The notes beneath the pieces were generated by a model. That model made no database searches. It was not told the origin of the DNA and saw only the letters and a program-made list of their open reading frames with translations. From Dromiciops gliroides (Eukaryota > Chordata > Mammalia > Microbiotheria > Microbiotheriidae), in assembly GCF_019393635.1 (NCBI RefSeq), contig NC_057861.1, forward strand, positions 57,673,532-57,737,531: a stretch of 64,000 nt of DNA, read 5' to 3'. This document shows positions 57,255 through 64,000 of this stretch, piece after piece; positions within the stretch are counted from its first letter, which is position 1; every line of letters begins with the position of its first letter. Made by a program: the position numbers and the translations under genes.

Positions 57255-57408
57255 TTAATTTTTTTTTTTTTTAGTGAGGCAATTGGGGTTAAGTGACTTG
57301 CCCAGGGTTACACAGCTAGTAAGTGTTAAGTGTCTGAGGCTGGATTTGAACTCAGGTACTCCTGACTCCAAGGCCAGTGCTCTATCCACTGCGCCACCTA
57401 GCTGCCCC
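57255..57408 (-). repeat. tRNA-derived SINE (A)
   Basis: Full-length. Flanked by CAGTAACCAGATCTT at the right and CCAGTAACCAGATCTTTTT at the left, the target duplication. Confidence 0.92.
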
Positions 57409-57510
57409 AGTAACCAGATCTTAATGGATGGGGGGTGGTGGGGCAGTCTGGAACCCCAAGAGGACAAAAGGGCCCCAAATCTGGAATAGGATCTTTTCTT
57501 CCTCTGAGTT
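57409..57510. repeat. 102-bp duplication, source copy
   Basis: Unique sequence to the right of SINE A, repeated exactly at 57,823-57,924. Confidence 0.92.
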
Positions 57511-57648
57511 CACATAGCAATTGTAACTCTTGTCTACTCTTCCATCTATATAGCTTATGCATTCTGGGTACTGAGACAAAGAGGCAGTGGGATGTAGTGG
57601 AGAGAATGATGGATCTGGCATAAGGAAGATCTGGATTCAAACTCTACC

Positions 57649-57654
<6 letters not shown>

Positions 57655-57687
<33 letters not shown>

Positions 57688-57943
57688 GCGGGACCATGAA
57701 GGTTAAGTGACTTGCCCAGGGTCACACAGCTAGTATGTATTAAGTGTCTGAGGCCGGATTTGAACTCAGATCCTCCTGAATCCAGGGCCAGTGCTTTATC
57801 CACTGTGCCACCTAGCTGCCCCAGTAACCAGATCTTAATGGATGGGGGGTGGTGGGGCAGTCTGGAACCCCAAGAGGACAAAAGGGCCCCAAATCTGGAA
57901 TAGGATCTTTTCTTCCTCTGAGTTAGCTGCCTAGCTGCCCCCT
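57655..57943 (-). repeat. tRNA-derived SINE (B) containing the 102-bp copy
   Basis: SINE body at 57,655-57,822, then the 102-bp copy, then a second SINE-head scrap (AGCTGCCTAGCTGCCCC). Flanks CTACCTTTT are the target duplication, so the copied piece lies within the insertion's borders. Confidence 0.88.
57823..57924. repeat. 102-bp duplication, inserted copy
   Basis: Identical to 57,409-57,510. Confidence 0.92.
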
Positions 57944-58224
57944 CCCCCAACACTACCTTTTAATACTTCTTAGAGGAGCAGTAATGGGAAGGTCACTTGA
58001 TTTCTCTAAGTCCCAGGTTCTATAAAACAAGGATAATAATACCTAGAATCCCTCCACCACAGGACTGATAGAAGACTCAAAGGAAATAATTAAGGGAAAG
58101 TGCTTTACAAATCTTAAAATGCTATATGAATGTCAATTATTATTACTGTACACTGCATGCATAATGCCCTTATAGGTTTTGTATGACTACATAGTTTCTG
58201 CAAGATGGGACTTTCAGGGAGGTG

Positions 58225-58375
58225 TGAATAGTCAATGGGTCAAGTAGCATTTATTAAGCACCTACTATGTGCCAGGTCATATGCTAAGCACTAAGAATAC
58301 AAATAAAGGTCAAAAACCAACCAAACAAAAAAATCCCTCCCTGCTCTCAAGAAGCTCACAGCCTAATGAATAGAT
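58225..58375 (-). repeat. L2/MIR 3' end
   Basis: AGCATTTATTAAGCACCTAC, GCCAGGTCATATGCTAAGCA, AAGAAGCTCACAGCCTAATG. Confidence 0.75.
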
Positions 58376-58379
58376 GTAT

Positions 58380-59030
58380 CTGGAGAGCCCTCAGCCCACC
58401 CTTCTGGAGCAAGGAGACTGCTCTGCTCAACTCAGAGAGAATTATAGGCTAGAATTCTATTTATCCATTTCCCTAAACATTGTTAGTATAAGACATTCTT
58501 CTGATCCTTATCCCTTTTAAGTGCTTCAAGCTATATATATATATATATATATATATACAAAGGTTCCACTCCTTTCCCCACCAAATTCCACAAGAGCATC
58601 ATGCATGGCAAATAGTATATAGACCCATTTATACAAGCCAATGATAACAAACAGAAGTCAGAGAGGTTATAGAGATTAGAACACACCAGACAATTCAGAG
58701 TGAATGAGCTCTGGGAGTGATATATGTCAGAGAGAGACAGTGACAGAGAGACAGAGACAGAGAAACAGAGACAGACTAAGACAGACAGAGAACCAGATCT
58801 CATTCAAGGAGACATTCCCTGAAGTCTCTGGTATGGTAAACTAAAGACAGAACCATGATCAAAGCTCCAGTTCCTCTGAATACCACCTTCTTCCCAGAGT
58901 TTTTCTTTTCCTCCAGGGATCTTTCCCCAATTAGCCACATGTGCCCTTTTCAAGGCCGGAGGTAAGAAGATCCAGGATCTCTCCTGTCTCGAGCTCTTCC
59001 CAATTCTACCCTTCATGTAGGCATAGAGTA
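58380..59030. other. unassigned sequence with simple repeats
   Basis: Contains (AT)n at 58,532-58,556 and a GACAGAGA-rich stretch at about 58,730-58,795. No gene seen. Confidence 0.4.
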
Positions 59031-59033
59031 ATC

Positions 59034-59178
59034 TTTTTTTTTGGCAGGGCAATTGGGGTTAAGTGACTTGTCCAGGGGTCACACAGTTAGTAAGTGTTAA
59101 GTGTATGAGGCCAGATTTGAACTCAGGTCCTACTGACTCCAGGGCTGGTGATCTATCTATTGCACCACCTAGTTGTCC
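59034..59178 (-). repeat. tRNA-derived SINE
   Basis: GCATAGAGTAATC repeated on both sides. Confidence 0.92.
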
Positions 59179-59257
59179 CGGCATAGAGTAATCATTCTCT
59201 ACTAATACTCTTATGCAAATGAGCTTGAGCCCTAGATTACATTCTGTATAGTAATTA

Positions 59258-59299
59258 TATGTACATGTATATATATGTATATGTGTGTATGTGTATGTA

Positions 59300-59341
<42 letters not shown>

Positions 59342-59342
59342 A
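59258..59342 (+). repeat. (TATG)n/(TG)n/(TA)n microsatellite
   Basis: Compound alternating purine-pyrimidine repeat. Confidence 0.9.
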
Positions 59343-59490
59343 TGTGCCATATGCCTCCTTGCTAGATTGTAAAGCCTATGAGGGCAGAGACCAGGTCTTA
59401 TTTACCTATACCTCCTCCTTCTCCCCTCCCCCATGCCAAGCTTGGTTTCCAGCACATTGGTGGATCTTGATAAACAATTGAATGAATGCA
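59343..59490 (+). repeat. L2/MIR 3' end
   Basis: TAGATTGTAAAGCCTATGAG, CAGCACATTGGTGGATCTTG, ATTGAATGAATGCATAAAGG. Confidence 0.65.
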
Positions 59491-60260
59491 TAAAGGCTCA
59501 GTAAACAAGTGTCCACAGCCCAAAGCAGGATATGGAGGCCAGGGTAAGAACTATATTGGCTTCAGTAAAGAGAAAATCTTTGCCCTCTTACATAGGCACA
59601 CCCAAAAGAACGGGAAGGGCTCAGGAGGAATCTCCAAGGATGTAGTTATTAATGGATTTGTGGCCAAATCATTATTGCTCCTGTCATTTGGTGTAAGCTG
59701 TTTATGGCCCACTGCAGGGGACTTTCCTCAAGGACCACACATCACAAAGGCAAACCCAAGCACACACAGCAAGGCCCCAGGGCAGTACTGCTTAGCCACA
59801 GAGAGGTCACACTGGCCTTCCCGTTCTTACTCCTGTCAACCACAGTGCAGAGGCCCATTGAGAGATAGGGCCACTGGACAGCCAAGAACCTAACATGATT
59901 TAAATTGTGTTAAGAGAGGCCTAGAGTGCAGAACCGGTGAGGCTCTAGTCATATGGTCATGAGCACCCCAGGCATATTGGGTTGAGTCCTGGGCACTGCT
60001 TAGCATAAGGTAAACAAAGATATTGACCAAATGGAATGAGTCCAGAAGTAAGTACCTGGAATGGTGAGAGGTCTAGATCGCTGTGCTATATTGGGATTGA
60101 ACTCACCACCCTCTTTTTGGTCTTCATTCTACTTGGTCTTTCTATAGCCTTTGGACACTATCAGCTGACACCTGTTCCTACACGGCATCTCCTGCCTTGG
60201 CTTTCTGGGATAGTGTTCTACCTTTGTTTGCCTCCTGAATCTTAGCCAACTCCTCTCTGT
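59491..60260. other. unassigned sequence
   Basis: A 135-codon plus-strand frame (59,486-59,893) is the longest in this part. It shows no recognisable domain and low hydrophobic structure; it may be chance. No repeat identified. Confidence 0.3.
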
Positions 60261-60264
60261 TGAG

Positions 60265-60490
60265 TCAGGAAGTCCTAAGTTTGAGTTCTGCCTCAGATAC
60301 CCACTAGCTGTGTTGACCCCAGGCAAGTCTTAACCTCTCTTAACATCAGTTTTCTCATCTGTAAAAGAGGATCATAATAGTACCTACCTCCCAAGGCTAT
60401 AATGAAGAGCAAATGAGATAAATGTAAGATGCTTTGCAAACCTTCAAATACTGTGTAAATGCTAGTTATTGTTACTCTTATTGTCATTAT
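60265..60490 (+). repeat. MIR element
   Basis: GTCAGGAAGTCCTAAGTTTG, CAGTTTTCTCATCTGTAAAA, AAGATGCTTTGCAAACCTTC: nearly full MIR. Confidence 0.8.
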
Positions 60491-60554
60491 TCTCTTGCTC
60501 CCACCCACAAAATATGGGCATTCACAGTGCTCTATCATGAGCTCTCTTCTCCCC

Positions 60555-60868
60555 TCCCTCTGTTTGTCCTTTGATCTCAAAGAGGACCATGACATTGGGA
60601 GATGATATCACGACTTGCATAGATTTGGATTTAAGTGAAGGAGGGCTGTGCAAGGTCACCAGTCTCACTCTCTTTTCTGGTGCCATCTGGGTCCAGTGGC
60701 AAGACATACATCAAGACAAGTGGAGATGGCCCCGGATGTTGGAGGCAATCGGGGTTAAGTGACAGGGCCACACAGCTAGTAAATGTCAAGTGTCTGAAGC
60801 CAGATTTGAACTCATGTCCTCCTGACTCCAGGGCCTGAGCTCTATCCACTGTACCACCTAGATGCCCC
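60555..60868 (+). repeat. second SINE type fused to a reversed tRNA-SINE body
   Basis: GTCCTTTGATCTCAAAGAGG to AGTGGCAAGACATACATCAA matches 38,875-39,035 reversed. It is followed by a tRNA-SINE body in reverse (GCAATCGGGGTTAAGTGACA to CCACCTAGATGCCCC), so the element may be composite. Confidence 0.65.
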
Positions 60869-60884
60869 CTTCCCTCTCTTTACA

Positions 60885-61085
60885 TTCTCCCACAGTGGCC
60901 TCATCAGCTCATCAATTCAATCATTATCTCTCTATGACTCCCAAATCTCTACATCCAGCCCTAATATTTCTCCTGAATTTAGCCCCTCATTACTATCTGA
61001 CTGTTAGACATTTACAAAACATCTCAAAATCAACATTCATAAAACTGAACTTATTACATTTGCCCTATCACCCAGGCCTAAGAGG
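60885..61085 (+). repeat. L2 remnant, left part
   Basis: CATTATCTCTCTATGACTCC, 'aaacatctcaaaatcaacattcataaaactgaact'. Confidence 0.7.
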
Positions 61086-61342
61086 AGGCTAGGTGGTATA
61101 GTGGATAGAACTCCTGGACCTGGAGTCAGAAAGACCCAAGTTCAAATCCAGCTTCAGACTCTTATTAGCTGTATGACCCTAGGCAAGTCACTTAATCTGT
61201 CTGTCTCAGTTTGCTCTTCTGTAAAATGGGGATAATAATAGCATCTACCCACAAGGATTGTTGTGAGAGTAAAATGAGATCATTGCAAAATACTTCACAA
61301 GCCTTAAAGTGCCATATAAATATGCTAAATTGTTATTATTCC
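61086..61342 (+). repeat. MIR-related SINE in L2
   Basis: tRNA-like head GGAGGCTAGGTGGTATAGTG, MIR core CTCTTCTGTAAAATGGGGAT, tail CAAGCCTTAAAGTGCCATAT. Confidence 0.78.
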
Positions 61343-61692
61343 TCCAAACTTCCCCATTCCTACTGAAGGCATCACCATCCTTCTCACACAGGTTTATAAA
61401 CTTGGAGTCATCCTTTATTCTTCCTCCTCCCCCACCTCCCATATCCAAACAATTGTTACATCTTGTCAATTCTTTCTTCATAACATCTCTCAAATCAGAC
61501 ACTGGTCCCCACTTAGGAGGCCTCATCACCTCTCATCTGGACTTTGATAATAGCTGCCTAATTGGTCTTCCTGTCTCTAGCCTCTTTCCTCTCCAGTCCA
61601 TCCTTCACACTGTTGCCAAATTGATACTCCTAAAACGCAAATCTGACTGCATTATCCTCAATGGTTCTTTTTTTCTCTTGAGGAGAAACTAA
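61343..61692 (+). repeat. L2 LINE, RT C-terminal remnant
   Basis: The plus-strand translation includes LFPLQSILHTVAKLILLKRK (about 61,570-61,640), a conserved L2 reverse-transcriptase segment. The 127-codon frame is an L2 relic. Confidence 0.85.
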
Positions 61693-61694
61693 AA

Positions 61695-61945
61695 ATTCCT
61701 CAGTTGCTGTTCAGTTGTGTCTACCTCTTTGTGACCCCATTTGGGGTTTTCTTGGCAAAGGACCTGGAGTGGTTTGCCATTTCCTTCTCCAGCTCATTTT
61801 TACAGATGAGGAAACTGAGGCAAACAGGGTTGAGTGACATTCCCAGGGTCACACTGCTAGTAAGTGTTTGAGACTGGATTTGAACTCAGGTCATTCTGAC
61901 TCCAGGTCCAGGAGTGTTATCCACTGTACCACCTAGCTGCCTCTT
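61695..61945 (-). repeat. SINE with RTE-type tail
   Basis: CTGTTCAGTTGTGTCTACCT, AAAGGACCTGGAGTGGTTTG, head TACCACCTAGCTGCCTC. Confidence 0.8.
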
Positions 61946-62029
61946 AAGCATGAATATTGGGGGGAAATGAGTTCAGCTTTATACATGTTGACTTTAAGAT
62001 GTTTTGTAAATGTTTAACAGTCAGATGCT

Positions 62030-62345
62030 AATAAGGGCCTAAATTCAGGAGAAAGAAATTCGTCTACCTAGCATTTAGAGCCCTCCACAATCTGGCTCCC
62101 ACATACTCTTCCTGACGTACTTCATATTACTCCCATTCATACACTTTGCACTGCAGTCTGGAAGACCTGCCAACTACCCCCCATACAAAGCTTCATTCTA
62201 CCTTCCTCAGAACCTTTATATAAATGGTCCCTCACAACTCAAATGCCCTCCCTCCTCTGCCTAAAAGAATCCTGAGCTACCTTCATAGCACAGCTCACAT
62301 GTCCTCTCCTACATGGGGTCTTTCCTTACCCCCACAGTTTATTAG
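62030..62345 (+). repeat. L2 remnant, right part
   Basis: GCATTTAGAGCCCTCCACAA, 'ctggctcccacatactcttcctgacg', CTACATGGGGTCTTTCCTTA. Confidence 0.7.
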
Positions 62346-62431
62346 TATTCTCTACCTCTTGAAGTCACTTTGTGGAAACCAACATTGTGATAAGCCAATG
62401 AAAGGGGGGAAAACAATGAAAAAACTAATTG

Positions 62432-62592
62432 AGGGCAGCTAGGTGGCGCAGTGGATAGAGCACCGGCCCTGGATTCAGGAGGACCTGAGTTCAAATCCGG
62501 CCTCAGATACTTAACACTTACTAGCTGTGTGACCCTGGGCAAGTCACTTAACCCCAATTGCCTGACCTAAAAACAAAAAAACAAACAAAAAA
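62432..62592 (+). repeat. tRNA-derived SINE
   Basis: AAAACTAATTGA on both sides; tail with CAAAAA units. Confidence 0.92.
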
Positions 62593-62609
62593 AACTAATT
62601 GAAACTGAA

Positions 62610-64000
62610 TGCTAAACTTCCAGCAAAGATGGCTGCCTGAACAGGATACAAGCCCATCTAGCAACCACATGCTTCCTCTAGTAAAACCCTCAAGTTTGCC
62701 CCATGCTGAATAATGATCAAGAAATCCAGTGAGAAATTATATTAGACACAGCCAAGAAGATATAGTAGTAAGAAGTACAGCTGAATTCTGCCCCACCCCG
62801 CTACTACCTTCAAATGGAACCAGAAATTTCACAAGACAGAGTTCTGATTCAGAAGTCCAAGAAAGAATCACAATGAGTCATTTTTTCCCCACACAGGTCA
62901 GCATAGGAAGACAGATAGAAAGGTATGCAAGAAAGACCACTGAAGATGGAATCTAGACAGAAATGGATTTACAGGGCATTCCAGAGCAAGGAAAAGTTGT
63001 GTACCAGAGCAAGAGGAGGTCCCAAATCCAGCACAAAGGGGCCTGATCTTATGCAAGGTACAGGGATAAATGCCAGCTGAGCGCTCTGTTGTTCAATACC
63101 CAATTCTGTGTCACAGATAGAAGGCAGATTTAGGAGGGGATTTGTGACTTAGGGAGGTGTTTCAAGGTGAGGTTAGGGTCCAGGGCCCTAGGCTATGTAC
63201 CAAGGAAGGATCAAGTTCAGGAGCAGTCAGCTGTATTTATTAAGCACCTACTATGTGCCAGGCATTATGCTAATCACCAATGATACAAAGAAAGGCAAAA
63301 CACAAATAGTCTCTGCTCTCAAGGAGCTCACTGTCTGATGGGAAGCATGCAGCAGCTGTATGATTCTGACCTCAGAGTGGAGCAGGGTCTCATTTCGAAA
63401 TTCTAGCCCAATCTGAAGCTTATAGGAATAACCAGGGAAGGAATCCCAGACTAAAGCTCTGTCACTTTGAACCAGTAGAGCTTTCCAGTTGGCTGATAGG
63501 AGCTGAGTACAGCAACAGTTTGTGGAAATTCCACTAGGGGCAAGCCCACAAGTCTGAAACTTAAGACCCAAATCCAGGTGAGGAATTTGCAAAATTCATA
63601 CTAGGAGTACAGGGATTGCCTTGCATCAAACTGTTTAGGGTACACAGAAAGATTGTAGGTCCCAGCTTGAAAAATCCCTGATCTTAGAATAACACAACAC
63701 TCAACACCCCCAAAAAACAGCATCAGGAACCTAGAATACATATCAGCCTAGATTAGCCCTAACATAAAGTTTGAAGTCAAGAAGTGAGCTGGAAGAATGA
63801 GCAAAAAAAAAAAAAAACACACACAAAAAAAGAATTCCACTATTAAAAGTTGTTATAGTGACAGGTATGCTCAAAATGTAAACCTAAAAGAAGAGAAAAG
63901 CAAAGCCTCAAATAAAACAGTTTGAGTGCAAGTATAACTAGAATTCCTGAAAGAGATGAAGCAAGACTTTAAAAAAAAAGTTAAAGTTAAAAATGTTTTT
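62610..64000 (+). mobile_element. probable L1 5' UTR and start of ORF1, running off the window
   Basis: Starts near AAGATGGCTGCCTGAACAGG, an L1 promoter-like opening with a YY1-type AAGATGGC. The last 250 bases (GTGACAGGTATGCTCAAAAT, AGAATTCCTGAAAGAGATGA) look like the region at the beginning of marsupial L1 ORF1. An L2/MIR-tail element is inserted at about 63,230-63,345. Family assignment is from memory of L1 layout. Confidence 0.5.
63230..63345 (-). repeat. L2/MIR-tail element inserted in L1
   Basis: TATTTATTAAGCACCTACTA, CAAGGAGCTCACTGTCTGAT. CAGCTGTAT occurs at both borders. Confidence 0.75.

Larger units (their letters stand above)
57560..58145 (+). repeat. MIR split by a SINE
   Basis: 'gaggcagtgggatgtagtggagagaatgatgg' to the left; TTCTATAAAACAAGGATAAT and AAAGTGCTTTACAAATCTTA to the right of the SINE. 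Confidence 0.72.

Noticed and set aside
59486-59893. 135-codon plus-strand frame
   Set aside because: No recognised domain, no splice or promoter support; kept only as unassigned.
61309-61692. 127-codon plus-strand frame
   Set aside because: L2 reverse-transcriptase relic.
26580-64000. ABHD8, the human neighbour head-to-head with MRPL34
   Set aside because: No frame matching its alpha/beta hydrolase sequence was found on either strand, so synteny on that side is not supported here.

Overview
This is mammalian, almost certainly marsupial, nuclear DNA. About 45 copies of one tRNA-derived SINE (head near GGGGCAGCTAGGTGG, tail near GGCAAGTCACTTAACCCC, then A-rich) lie on both strands. With them are marsupial-type L1 3' ends, SINEs with an RTE-type tail, old L2, MIR and CR1/L3 remnants, and several LTR families. 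The exact species cannot be decided from the sequence alone.

Gene content is sparse. (1) At about 3.3-3.8 kb there is a CpG-rich promoter. A minus-strand ATG followed directly by a GT splice donor suggests a gene running off the left end. (2) At 14,878-16,339 there is an intronless retrocopy of a folate receptor mRNA. Its 246-codon frame (14,929-15,669) is uninterrupted and it is flanked by a 14-bp target-site duplication, but it has lost several folate-contact residues and two cysteines. (3) At 24,097-26,266 on the minus strand is MRPL34 (mitochondrial ribosomal protein bL34m), in two coding exons that join in frame, with a CpG promoter at about 26.2-26.55 kb. A 42-47 bp minisatellite fills the promoter-proximal end of its intron. 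In human 19p13.11, MRPL34 lies next to DDA1 in the same orientation, so the 3.4 kb promoter could be that of DDA1; this is inference only.

From 26.6 kb to the right end I recognise no host protein-coding gene. The region is a mosaic of L1 3' ends (35-37, 43-46.6, 53.7-54.9 kb), L2, CR1, MIR, SINEs and LTRs, including the 3' end of an endogenous retrovirus on the minus strand at about 47.35-48.48 kb. The window closes inside what looks like the 5' part of an L1. A fragment similar to the 5' domain of 7SL RNA lies at 13,136-13,248 (minus).

The most unusual features apart from the genes are local 'patch' duplications: an exact 102-bp copy at 57.4/57.8 kb joined to SINE heads, a 110-140 bp copy at 19.2/19.9 kb also joined to a SINE head, an exact 54-bp copy at 44.45/47.6 kb, and a two-source mosaic at 28.9 kb. 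Together they suggest template switching or gene conversion, although assembly error must be excluded first.
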